This document shows positions 18,290-27,300 of a DNA stretch of 64,000 nucleotides, piece by piece. Numbering within the stretch: position 1 is the stretch's first letter; each line of letters opens with the position of its first letter. The stretch is taken from NCBI RefSeq assembly GCF_000010085.1, contig NC_007712.1, positions 1,612,001-1,676,000 on the forward strand. The letters run 5' to 3'. The stretch comes from Sodalis glossinidius str. 'morsitans' (GTDB lineage Bacteria; Pseudomonadota; Gammaproteobacteria; Enterobacterales; Enterobacteriaceae). A program made the position numbers and the translations under genes. The notes under the pieces are model-generated. The model was not told where the DNA came from and did no database searches. It was given only the letters and a program-made list of their open reading frames with translations.

Positions 18290-19375
18290 ATGAATCAGGT
18301 GTTTAATTTTAGCTCCGGCCCGGCAATGCTGCCGGCGGAAGTGTTGCGCAAGGCGGAGCAAGAATTGTGTAATTGGCATGGCCTTGGCACATCGGTCATG
18401 GAAATAAGCCATCGCAGTAAAGAGTTTCTTGAAGTCGCGCAATCCTCCGAGCAAGACTTGCGCGAGCTGTTGGCTGTCCCCGACAATTATAAAGTCCTGT
18501 TTTGCCAAGGCGGGGCGCGCGCGCAATTCGCCGCGGTGCCGATGAACCTGCTGGGAGAGGCCACCCGCGCTGATTATATCGATGGCGGCTACTGGGCGCA
18601 CAGCGCCATAAAAGAAGCGCAAAAATATTGCGACCCGCAGGTGATTAATGTCACCACCGAAATCGACAGTATGCGCGCGATTAAACCGATGCGCGACTGG
18701 GAATTATCGAGTGGTGGCGCCTATTTACATTATTGCCCGAACGAGACTATTGATGGTCTGGCCATCGATGAACTGCCGGATTTTGGCGACAGGGTAGTGG
18801 TGGCGGATTTCTCCTCCACGATTTTGTCGCACCCGCTGGACGTCAGCCGCTTTGGGGTGATTTACGCCGGGGCGCAGAAGAATATCGGGCCGGCCGGGTT
18901 GACGCTGGTCATCGTGCGTGAAGATCTGCTGGGCCGTGCGAGCAAAGCGCTGCCGTCCATTCTCGATTACAGCGTACTGGCCGAAAACGATTCCATGTTC
19001 AACACGCCGCCGACATTCGCCTGGTATCTGTCGGGGCTGGTGTTCAAATGGTTGAAAGCCCAGGGCGGGCTGGCGGAAATGGATAAACGCAATCAGGCCA
19101 AGGCGTCTTTGTTGTATCGCACCATTGATGAGAGCTATTTTTATCGCAATACTGTCGCGTCGGCCAACCGTTCGCGTATGAATGTGCCGTTCCAATTGGC
19201 GGACAGCAAACTGGATGCGCTCTTTTTGCAAGAGTCTTTTGCCGCCGGTCTGCATGCATTGAAGGGACACCGGGTGGTGGGCGGCATGCGTGCATCGCTG
19301 TACAATGCCGTGCCGCTGGAAGGCGTACAGGCGCTGGTGGACTTTATGCTCGACTTTGCCCGTCGCCACGGGTAA
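18290..19375 (+). CDS. serC: Phosphoserine aminotransferase
   Basis: PLP-dependent transaminase for serine synthesis (3-phosphohydroxypyruvate to phosphoserine) and for pyridoxal phosphate synthesis. It begins VFNFSSGPAMLPAEVL and carries the substrate segment ARAQFAAVPMNLL. The PLP lysine is in YAGAQKNIGPAGLTLVIV near residue 198. The 361-residue length is one less than in E. coli. GAGGGAAA stands just before the ATG. It precedes aroA as in other Enterobacterales, and the gene is intact. Confidence 0.97.
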   Translation: MNQVFNFSSGPAMLPAEVLRKAEQELCNWHGLGTSVMEISHRSKEFLEVAQSSEQDLRELLAVPDNYKVLFCQGGARAQFAAVPMNLLGEATRADYIDGGYWAHSAIKEAQKYCDPQVINVTTEIDSMRAIKPMRDWELSSGGAYLHYCPNETIDGLAIDELPDFGDRVVVADFSSTILSHPLDVSRFGVIYAGAQKNIGPAGLTLVIVREDLLGRASKALPSILDYSVLAENDSMFNTPPTFAWYLSGLVFKWLKAQGGLAEMDKRNQAKASLLYRTIDESYFYRNTVASANRSRMNVPFQLADSKLDALFLQESFAAGLHALKGHRVVGGMRASLYNAVPLEGVQALVDFMLDFARRHG

Positions 19376-19618
19376 CGCTCACCGTGCCGCCGCCGGACCT
19401 GCGCGGCGGCGCCTGCCGGTTGGCTGTTGTGTTGAGCAAGGCCGCCAGGGCGCGTGGCGCTGTGGTTTAGCGACCTTGGCCGGCGGCGCAAGCAGGGCTA
19501 AGCCCCTTTTTTCCCTGTCATGGCGTAGCCGGCCATCGGGCCGGCCGCTAGCGAACTACCCTGGTGCCAGCCTCTTGCCGGGGCCAGGCGTTATTCTTTG
19601 TTGGAGAAAGTGTTACAC

Positions 19619-20926
19619 ATGCAGGATTCCCTGACCCTAAACCCCATCGCGCGCGTCGATGGCACCCTCAACCTGCCGGGTTCCAAAAGCGTTTCCAATC
19701 GCGCCTTGTTATTGGCGGCGCAGGCCAACGGCACCACGCGTCTGACCAATCTGCTCGACAGCGACGATGTTCGCCATATGCTGACGGCCCTCGGCCAGCT
19801 GGGTGTGAACTACCGTCTATCGGCGGATCGCCGCAGCTGTGAAATCGACGGCCTTGGCGGGCCATTGCGCGCGGATGAGGCTCTCACCCTGTTTCTCGGT
19901 AACGCCGGCACCGCCATGCGTCCGCTGGCCGCGGCGCTGTGCTTACAGGCGCAGGACGTCACGTTGACCGGCGAGCCGCGCATGAAAGAGCGTCCCATCG
20001 GCCACTTGGTCGACGCGCTGCGCCAGGGCGGAGCGCAAATAGATTACCTCGAACATGAGCATTATCCGCCGCTGCGTTTGCGCGGCGGCTATCAAGGTGG
20101 CGATATTACCGTTGACGGTAGCGTTTCCAGCCAGTTTCTCACTGCACTCTTGATGATGGCGCCGCTGGCCCCGCAGAACAGTTGCATCCGCATCAAGGGC
20201 GAACTGGTGTCCCGGCCCTATATTGATATCACCCTGGCGTTGATGAAAAGCTTCGGTATTGAGGTGCGGCACGATAATTATCAGGTGTTTTACCTTACCG
20301 GCGGCAGTGTATACCGGTCGCCGGGAGAGTATCTGGTGGAAGGAGATGCCTCCAGCGCGTCGTATTTTCTGGCGGCGGCGGCGATCCGCGGCGGCACCGT
20401 GCGTGTGACCGGCATCGGCCGCCACAGCGTGCAGGGCGATATTCGTTTCGCCGATGTGCTGGAGAGCATGGGAGCGACGATTCGCTGGGGCAACGATTAC
20501 ATTGAATGCAGCCGGGCGTCGCTGCACACCATTGATATGGATATGAATCACATTCCCGACGCGGCAATGACGATCGCCACTACCGCGCTATTCGCCAGCG
20601 GCGGCACCACCACACTGCGCAACATTGCCAACTGGCGGGTCAAAGAGACCGACCGGTTGACGGCGATGGCCACCGAGCTGCGCAAAGTGGGCGCGACCGT
20701 GATCGAGGGTGAGGATTATCTGACGGTCACGCCGTCCGCTAGACTGAGCGCCGCCCGGATCGGTACCTACAACGACCACCGTATGGCGATGTGCTTTGCG
20801 CTGGTGGCGCTGTCCGACACCCCCGTGACCATTCTCGACCCGCAATGTACGCATAAAACCTTCCCGGACTTTTTTGCCCGGCTGTCGGCGTTAAGCACGC
20901 CGGCCTCGCCGCATTCGGCGCCATGA
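19619..20926 (+). CDS. aroA: 3-phosphoshikimate 1-carboxyvinyltransferase (EPSP synthase)
   Basis: Joins phosphoenolpyruvate to shikimate-3-phosphate in the shikimate pathway. Class I motifs are clear: LPGSKSVSNRALLLAA near residue 20, LFLGNAGTAMRPLAAAL near 92, GEPRMKERPIGHLVDAL, and DHRMAMCFALVAL near the C-terminus. I choose ATG 19619 (MQDSLTLNPIARVDG), which aligns with E. coli MESLTLQPIARVDG and has GGAG upstream at 19603. A TTG at 19598 would add seven unneeded residues. The protein has 435 residues and no break. The 243-base gap to serC is longer than in E. coli. Confidence 0.96.
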   Translation: MQDSLTLNPIARVDGTLNLPGSKSVSNRALLLAAQANGTTRLTNLLDSDDVRHMLTALGQLGVNYRLSADRRSCEIDGLGGPLRADEALTLFLGNAGTAMRPLAAALCLQAQDVTLTGEPRMKERPIGHLVDALRQGGAQIDYLEHEHYPPLRLRGGYQGGDITVDGSVSSQFLTALLMMAPLAPQNSCIRIKGELVSRPYIDITLALMKSFGIEVRHDNYQVFYLTGGSVYRSPGEYLVEGDASSASYFLAAAAIRGGTVRVTGIGRHSVQGDIRFADVLESMGATIRWGNDYIECSRASLHTIDMDMNHIPDAAMTIATTALFASGGTTTLRNIANWRVKETDRLTAMATELRKVGATVIEGEDYLTVTPSARLSAARIGTYNDHRMAMCFALVALSDTPVTILDPQCTHKTFPDFFARLSALSTPASPHSAP

Positions 20927-21033
20927 TAACGGGTAAGAGTAACGTTTACGCGTAATGAAGGGTATAATGCGGCGCACTGAAGTTTGAGGACTGTCTCAGG
21001 CTTTCACTCTCGTCGCGTTTAAAGGAGAAGACA

Positions 21034-21717
21034 ATGACGGTTATAGCCCCGGTAATCACCATCGATGGACCGAGTGGTGCAGGGAAGGGGACGCTCTGCA
21101 AAGCGTTAGCAGAAACGTTACAGTGGCATTTACTGGATTCCGGCGCGATCTACCGGGTGTTGGTGCTGGCAGCCCTGCATCATCAGGTGGCTATTGACAG
21201 CGAGGAGGCGTTGGTGCCGCTCGCCACCCATCTCGACGTTCGTTTCGAGGTCGAGCAAGGGAAATTGAGCGTGGTGCTGGAAGGGGAAGATGTCAGTCAG
21301 GCTATTCGCAACGAAACCGTCGGCAATACCGCATCGCAAATCGCCGCGTTTCCGCGCGTGCGTGAAGCGCTCCTGCGGCGCCAGCGTGCATTTCGCGCCG
21401 CGCCGGGCTTAATTGCCGACGGCCGCGATATGGGAACCGTCGTATTTCCCGATGCGCCGGTGAAAATCTTTCTTGATGCGTCGTCGGACGAAAGGGCGTA
21501 CCGCCGCATGCGGCAGTTGCAGGAAAAGGGCTTTAGTGTTAACTTTGAACGCCTTTTATCCGAGATAAAAGAACGGGACGATCGCGACCGCAATCGCGCG
21601 GTGGCGCCGTTGGTGCCGGCAGCTGATGCGCTGGTGCTCGACTCCACCCGCCTGACTATCGATGAAGTGATAGCCAAAGCGCTGGCGCATGCCAGACAGA
21701 TTCTGGCGCTATCGTAA
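21034..21717 (+). CDS. cmk: Cytidylate kinase
   Basis: Phosphorylates CMP and dCMP using ATP. The P-loop ITIDGPSGAGKGTLCKAL is at residues 8-25, the CMP-binding GRDMGTVVFPDA near 130, and the LID-region arginines are in IKERDDRDRNRAVAPL near 180. The 227-residue length matches E. coli. GGAGAAG lies before the ATG. It is followed by rpsA after about 114 bases, the usual order. Confidence 0.96.
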   Translation: MTVIAPVITIDGPSGAGKGTLCKALAETLQWHLLDSGAIYRVLVLAALHHQVAIDSEEALVPLATHLDVRFEVEQGKLSVVLEGEDVSQAIRNETVGNTASQIAAFPRVREALLRRQRAFRAAPGLIADGRDMGTVVFPDAPVKIFLDASSDERAYRRMRQLQEKGFSVNFERLLSEIKERDDRDRNRAVAPLVPAADALVLDSTRLTIDEVIAKALAHARQILALS

Positions 21718-21831
21718 CGGTGTAGTGACTAAATTACCCTGCGGCGAGGAACGGCAGCGGGGCGTGTATAACAACCCCATCAAGCAGGATGCCGGATGGA
21801 CGTTAATCAAAAAATCTGAAGATTATCAAAT

Positions 21832-23508
21832 ATGACAGAATCTTTTGCTCAACTCTTTGAAGAATCCCTGAAAGAAATCGAAACCCGTCCGGGCTCCATC
21901 GTTCGCGGTACCGTTGTGTCCATCGCGAAAGACGTGGTTCTGGTTGACGCTGGCCTGAAATCTGAATCCGCCATTCCCGTCGAGCAATTCCGCAACGCCC
22001 AGGGCGAGCTGGAAATCGAAGTTGGCGATCAGGTTGACGTCGCGCTGGATGCAGTCGAAGACGGTTTCGGTGAAACGCTGCTGTCCCGTGAAAAAGCCAA
22101 GCGCCACGAAGCCTGGCTGATGCTGGAAAAAGCGTATGAAGAAGCGGCCACCGTTATCGGCGTTATCAACGGGAAAGTCAAAGGCGGTTTCACCGTTGAA
22201 CTGAACGGTATCCGTGCGTTCCTGCCGGGTTCCCTGGTCGACGTGCGTCCGGTTCGCGACACCCTGCATCTGGAAGGCAAAGAGCTTGAGTTTAAAGTGA
22301 TCAAGCTGGATCAGAAACGCAACAACGTCGTGGTTTCCCGTCGTGCCGTTATCGAATCCGAAAACAGCGCCGAGCGCGATCAGCTGCTAGAAAACCTGCA
22401 GGAAGGCATGGAAGTCAAGGGTATCGTCAAGAACCTGACCGACTATGGCGCCTTCGTTGATCTGGGCGGCGTTGACGGCCTTCTGCACATCACCGATATG
22501 GCCTGGAAGCGCGTCAAGCATCCGAGCGAAATCGTGAATGTCGGAGACGAGATCACCGTTAAAGTACTGAAATTCGATCGTGAGCGTACCCGTGTTTCCC
22601 TCGGCCTGAAACAGCTGGGCGAAGATCCGTGGGTCGCTATCGCGAAGCGTTACCCGGAAGGCACCCGTCTGACCGGTCGCGTGACCAACCTGACCGACTA
22701 CGGCTGCTTCGTTGAAATCGAAGAAGGCGTTGAAGGCCTGGTGCACGTTTCCGAAATGGACTGGACCAACAAAAACATCCATCCGTCCAAAGTGGTTAAC
22801 GTGGGCGACGTGGTGGAAGTCATGGTGCTGGACATTGACGAAGAACGTCGTCGTATCTCCCTGGGTCTGAAGCAGTGTAAAGCCAATCCGTGGCAGCAGT
22901 TCGCTGAAATCCATAACAAGGGCGACCGCGTTGAAGGCAAAATCAAGTCGATCACCGACTTCGGGATCTTTATCGGCCTGGACGGCGGCATCGACGGCCT
23001 GGTTCATCTGTCCGACATCTCCTGGAACGTGGCCGGCGAAGAAGCCGTACGCGAATACAAAAAGGGTGACGAAATCGCGGCCGTGGTTCTGCAGGTTGAC
23101 TCAGAGCGCGAGCGTATTTCCCTGGGCGTGAAGCAGCTGGTTGAAGATCCGTTCAATAACTACCTGTCTTTGAACAAGAAAGGGGCTATTGTTACCGGTA
23201 AAGTCACAGCAGTTGACGTGAAAGGTGCTACAGTTGAATTAGCAGGCGGCGTTGAAGGTTACTTGCGCGCTTCTGAAGCCTCGCGCGACCGCGTAGAAGA
23301 CGCTACGCTGGTTCTGAGCGTGGGCGACGATGTGGAAGCGAAATTCACCGGCGTTGATCGCAAAAACCGCGTTGTCAGCCTGTCCGTTCGTGCCAAGGAC
23401 GAGGCGGACGAGAAAGAAGCCATCAGCACCGTGAACAACAAGCAGGAAGAAGGCAACTTCTCCAACACAATGGCTGAAGCCTTTAAAGCGGCAACCAAAG
23501 GCGAGTAA
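21832..23508 (+). CDS. rpsA: 30S ribosomal protein S1
   Basis: Largest 30S protein, which binds mRNA and unwinds structure at initiation. Six S1 (OB-fold) domains can be followed along 558 residues, with the repeated signature seen in LTDYGAFVDLGGVDGLLHI, LTDYGCFVEIEEGVEGLVHV and ITDFGIFIGLDGGIDGLVHL. The sequence is nearly identical to E. coli S1 and codon use is highly biased. E. coli rpsA is autoregulated through its leader; the 114-base leader here could serve likewise. Confidence 0.98.
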   Translation: MTESFAQLFEESLKEIETRPGSIVRGTVVSIAKDVVLVDAGLKSESAIPVEQFRNAQGELEIEVGDQVDVALDAVEDGFGETLLSREKAKRHEAWLMLEKAYEEAATVIGVINGKVKGGFTVELNGIRAFLPGSLVDVRPVRDTLHLEGKELEFKVIKLDQKRNNVVVSRRAVIESENSAERDQLLENLQEGMEVKGIVKNLTDYGAFVDLGGVDGLLHITDMAWKRVKHPSEIVNVGDEITVKVLKFDRERTRVSLGLKQLGEDPWVAIAKRYPEGTRLTGRVTNLTDYGCFVEIEEGVEGLVHVSEMDWTNKNIHPSKVVNVGDVVEVMVLDIDEERRRISLGLKQCKANPWQQFAEIHNKGDRVEGKIKSITDFGIFIGLDGGIDGLVHLSDISWNVAGEEAVREYKKGDEIAAVVLQVDSERERISLGVKQLVEDPFNNYLSLNKKGAIVTGKVTAVDVKGATVELAGGVEGYLRASEASRDRVEDATLVLSVGDDVEAKFTGVDRKNRVVSLSVRAKDEADEKEAISTVNNKQEEGNFSNTMAEAFKAATKGE

Positions 23509-23560
23509 TAATAACGGGGGAGCGGAGGTGATTCTGCTCCTGGACGGTAGTTAAGGTGTT

Positions 23561-23584
23561 ACGCTGCTCTTATAAGAGCAGCGT
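23561..23584. promoter_or_regulatory. Perfect 24-base palindrome between rpsA and ihfB
   Basis: The arms ACGCTGCTCTTA and TAAGAGCAGCGT form a gapless palindrome ending 16 bases before the ihfB start. No T-run follows, so it is not a standard terminator. It could be an operator or an RNA hairpin affecting ihfB translation, since the GGAG ribosome-binding site lies directly after it. Confidence 0.55.
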
Positions 23585-23599
23585 AAACTTGGAGGAATT

Positions 23600-23884
23600 A
23601 TGACCAAGTCCGAGCTTATCGAAAGACTAGCTGGCCAGCACGCTCATATCCAGGCAAAAGTGGTTGAGGATGCAGTGAAGGAGATGCTTGAGCATATGGC
23701 GACGACGCTCGCCAGCGGCGAACGCATCGAAATCCGCGGTTTCGGTAGTTTTTCTCTTCACTACCGTGCCCCGCGTATCGGCCGCAATCCGAAAACCGGT
23801 GACAGAGTGGAACTGGAAGGCAAATATGTTCCGCACTTCAAACCGGGTAAAGAGTTGCGTGATCGCGCCAACATCTACGGTTAA
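23600..23884 (+). CDS. ihfB: Integration host factor subunit beta
   Basis: DNA-bending HU-family protein that forms a heterodimer with IhfA. Of 94 residues, the family signature GFGSFSLHYRAPRIGRNPKT lies at about 46-65, and includes the beta-arm region with the intercalating proline. GGAGG stands before the ATG. A strong terminator follows at 23922. Intact. Confidence 0.97.
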   Translation: MTKSELIERLAGQHAHIQAKVVEDAVKEMLEHMATTLASGERIEIRGFGSFSLHYRAPRIGRNPKTGDRVELEGKYVPHFKPGKELRDRANIYG

Positions 23885-23921
23885 CCGCCTCGGCCCGACG
23901 GCCGATATTATTGCAAACCTG

Positions 23922-23949
23922 AAAAAGCCCCGTAACGGGGCTTTTTTTT
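23922..23949 (+). terminator. Rho-independent terminator after ihfB
   Basis: The hairpin has arms AAAAAGCCCCG and CGGGGCTTTTT with a three-base loop and continues into a run of eight T. It ends the rpsA-ihfB transcript and is the clearest terminator in the window. Confidence 0.93.
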
Positions 23950-24447
23950 GCCTTTGCGCCGCAGGAGGATCAGGTCAACGGCTGATAGGCGAAGGCTAAG
24001 CGAGACCGATACTCTGTAGAGGTATTTAACACCGGTAGTGATTCAGCCCCTGTCTGCCACCGCAGGAATAAACGCATGCTGTGGTTGATAGCGGATATCA
24101 TCCCGTTGCGGTCTGTGAAACTGTTATCTGTAAGATTTACGGGTGAGGAATAGCGGGTAACACTCATGATTAATCGTCTGATGAGGTAAAGGTGCCCATT
24201 GTTTTTTTAATGCTGAATTGCAATATTTTGCACAATGGAGGATGCGGTTTCCAGAAGCTGAATATTCAGGCCGATTTACCCTATTACAAAAATGCTGCGC
24301 TGTCCCGCCTGTTTGGTGTTGACCCTAAGGGCTGGCACCCTTTATCACTAAACTCCAGTCGCGCGAATACCAACTGGAAAGTCTGGAAAAAATTGAAAAC
24401 TATCGCTATGGGATGTCCTTCGATGCGGTTTTCAAAGGGGGCACCGA
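23950..24447. other. Region between ihfB and comEC, largely non-coding
   Basis: E. coli has only a short gap between ihfB and ycaI, so this material is extra. A weak plus-strand frame at 24192-24461 (89 codons) includes LFGVDPKGWHPLSL. In the neighbouring frame its end reads ENYRYGMSFDAVFKGGTE, so a frameshifted small gene directly upstream of the 24448 frame is possible. No family is recognised. Confidence 0.35.
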
Positions 24448-24663
24448 ATGACCATTGCTGACGTTAATGCCGTGGGGAATCAAGATTTCGACGAGTCATT
24501 ACGGGAGAAATTGGCAAGCCGGCGATATGTCCATTGGGATGCCTTATTGGGGGAGGGATATAAAACCAGAGAGGAGCAGGTATTAAGAGCGCTCATGGCT
24601 ACCTTGAAACGGGACTACTGCGATGTGATAAACCACGAGTATATACTGCGGCACCGGGTATGA
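24448..24663 (+). CDS. Small hypothetical protein
   Basis: A 71-residue frame, with LREKLASRRYVHWDALLGEG in its first half and a basic, possibly helical second half (EEQVLRALMATLKRDYCDV). It overlaps the frame upstream and its stop overlaps the ATG of a 25-codon frame at 24660-24737 (MNDFHNALREKLSPMPRYLN). That short frame repeats the pattern D-F-x3-LREKL, so the two look like duplicates. I do not recognise the family. It could be the remnant of a phage or toxin-antitoxin-type module; whether it is expressed cannot be told. Confidence 0.4.
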   Translation: MTIADVNAVGNQDFDESLREKLASRRYVHWDALLGEGYKTREEQVLRALMATLKRDYCDVINHEYILRHRV

Positions 24664-24942
24664 ACGATTTCCATAACGCGTTACGGGAAAAGCTATCGCC
24701 GATGCCACGCTATTTGAACCCGGGGCCTGGCGAATGAGGTCGGCTGCTTTGTAGATGATGTATTAAGCCATGGTGCCACTGATCATTCTTGTTCGAGCTG
24801 CAATGCCAGAGTAGTGACAGGCAAGACGATGACGTCGATAGCCTGTATTGGCTTGACAATAACCACTAGCTTAGCGATAGGGACAGGCTGTATGTTGCGG
24901 TGGAAAGTACGCTTGCAGCACTACCGCCGCTGCCCTCATTAT

Positions 24943-25068
24943 TGACACCGCTGACACCGCTGACACCGCTGACACCGCTGACACCGCTGACACCGCTGAC
25001 ACCGCTGACACCGCTGACACCGCTGACACCGCTGACACCGCTGACACCGCTGACACCGCTGACACCGC
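24943..25068. repeat. Fourteen exact tandem copies of a 9-bp unit
   Basis: The unit TGACACCGC is repeated 14 times without change (126 bp). On the plus strand it reads Leu-Thr-Pro in one open frame (about 24900-25115), and on the minus strand Ser-Ala-Val in another. No flanking gene needs it. It lies about 200 bases before the ruined comEC. The exactness implies recent expansion by slippage. Confidence 0.95.
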
Positions 25069-25271
25069 TGGCGGAAATTGCCTCGCTGCCGCCTGCGGTC
25101 GAGGCCGTCGTGTAGGCTACCCCGACGGGAACACCGTCGCAGTGGGCCCAGCCGCCGGCAAAGCCGGTAATTTATCTGCGACACGGGTTCCCATTCTGCC
25201 CCTGCGGCGAGATTTCGCCGCGTCTTCCGACGATACTGCCTGCTTACCGGGTTTCAATACGAGGTCAGTCG

Positions 25272-27160
25272 ATGCCATTGTCTATGACCGCGCTGGCGCT
25301 GGCCGTTATCGCGGGGAATTTACCGCTGTTGTTTCTGCCGCGAACCAATGGCAGGCGCGCTGTACGACATGCTGGCTGCCGGCGGACTGTTGCTACTGAG
25401 CGGCCGCCGCACGGCGAAGTATCTGGCGGTGGGGGTGCAGATGCTGGTCTGGAGCGGCTATCACGCCCGGTTATTGCTGCAACACAAGACGACCTGGAGT
25501 CAGGGGAATCAGACCCTCATAGCCCGCCGGTCACACTCAATCTCACGGCTGATAAGGCGCCAGAGCGCCTGGTCGCTCGCGTGAGTCACATCAACGGTCA
25601 GCGGGTATTTCCACCGGTCGCTGTAGCGCTCCTCTGGCGCTCGCCGCCGGCGCGGTGGTGCGCCGGCCAGCAACGGCGATTGAGAGTTGCGCTGCAGCCG
25701 GTACACGGGCGTATGAATGAGGGGGGATTTGATAGCCAGCGCTGGGCTTTGGCACCACTCAGGAAATCAGCGACTAAGAATGGCAACTGCTCTCGCGGAT
25801 CGGTATTGCCCATCTAATGGCGATTTCCGGGCTGCATATCGGTCTGGCGGCGCTGTTTGGCTGGCTGTGCGCCGCGGGCTATGTGGCGTTATCCGGGGCG
25901 AACGTCCCCGCCCAGCGCGGCCTGCTGGCGCTGACGTTGTGGAGCGTGGTGCACCTGCTGGGCCATGACACAGAGCCCGTGGCAGATTTTGCTGTGGTGA
26001 GTCGCGCTTATCCTTGTCACTGATCCATTGGCGGTGCTCTCCAACAGCCTGTAGCTTTCCTGCAGCACGGTGGCGGCGCTGATTTTCTTCTTCCAGTGGG
26101 CGCCGCTGTCAGATTGCTACCGGCAGGGTTAGCGCTGGTGGCGGGGTACGTTGGCTGCACCTGCAGGGCGGCATGACCCTGTTACCGATGCAATGCCTGC
26201 TGTTCCACGGTGGCAATCCGCTGGCGCTGGCGGCCAATGTGTGGACGGTGCCCCTGGTGTCGTTTATCACCACGCCGCTCATTTTGGCTGCCATCGTCAC
26301 CGGCGGTCACAACTGGTTGAGCGCTCATCTCTGGCGCATGGCGGATCTGTCGCTGTCGGGTGTAATGGCGCCGCTTGTGCCGCTGCAGCAGGGTTGGTTG
26401 ACGTTACCGGGCCAGGGCCTGGCATTAAGCGTTGTCGGTTGGCTGGTCATCATCATCTGGCGTTTCGGCTGGTGGCGTCGCTATCCCCTGACGCTTGGGG
26501 TGTTGGCCGTGCTGATGTTGCTCAGTCTCAGGCCGCAGGGGACCAGCGCGTCGCGCTGGCGGCTGGATATGCTGGACGTGGGCCACGGCCTTGCGGTGAG
26601 TATTGAGCGCGACGGCAAGACGCTGCTGTATGACACCGGCGCGGGTTGGCGCACGGGCGATATGGGCAAGGCGGTGATACTGCCTTACTTGGACTGGCGC
26701 TGGCTGACGCCGGGCCATATCTACCTGAGCCATAGCCATGAGGATCATATCGGCGGTTTGGACAGTGTTCGCTGCGTCTGGCCGGCGGTCCTGGTCAGCA
26801 GTCCATTTCGCGCGCCCGGCCACCGTTTTTGTCTGCGCTGGCAGGGGCTGCATTTTGAGGTACTCCTGCGTGCTGCGGATCGACGACGGTCACTTCCGGG
26901 TACTGCTCACCGGCGATATCTAGGCGCAGACTGAACGGGCGCTGCTGCGCCTAGATAGATGAGCAGTGCGCGCGGATGTCCTTCAGGTGCCGCATCACGG
27001 CAGTAAAACGTCCTCCACCGCCGCGTTTTTGCAGGCGGTGCGTCCGCAGGTGGCGTTGGCCTCGGCGGGTCGCTACAGTCGCTGGCGCCTGCCGGCGGAG
27101 GCGGTGGTGAAGCGTTATAGGCGTCTGGGTATCCGCTGGCAGGATACAGCGGTCAGCTAA
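25272..27160 (+). pseudogene. ycaI: comEC (ycaI), DNA-uptake channel, inactivated
   Basis: ComEC proteins carry DNA across the inner membrane. Pieces of the E. coli YcaI relative can be read in order but in different frames: an N-terminal hydrophobic start (TALALAVIAGNLPLLFLP), GGFDSQRWAL near 25730, MAISGLHIGLAALFGWL near 25817, LVSFITTPLILAAIV near 26255, the metallo-beta-lactamase-like LSHSHEDHIGGLDSV near 26730, and LQVPHHGSKTSSTAAF near 26980. At least five frame changes and stops, and missing segments, make it non-functional. It keeps its place before msbA. Confidence 0.9.
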
Positions 27161-27300
27161 GCGTGCGTTTTTATCCGCGGGCGTTTGACGTTTTGGCCTA
27201 TCGGGGTCAAATTTCCCGCTGATGGTATCATCAGTGGTTTGGCGTCGCCGCACTAAATAGGTAGAATAGGTGGCTATTTAGTCCCAGTACTGGTAAATGA

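Noticed and set aside
19943..20551. Minus-strand 202-codon open frame
   Set aside because: It is antisense to aroA and shows no recognisable domain.
24943..25068. Tandem repeat as a CRISPR array
   Set aside because: Units are contiguous 9-bp copies with no spacers between them and no cas genes nearby.
24900..25115. Repeat-spanning frame as a Leu-Thr-Pro-rich protein
   Set aside because: It is open only because the 9-bp unit has no stops in several frames. It has no ribosome-binding site and no flanking conserved sequence.
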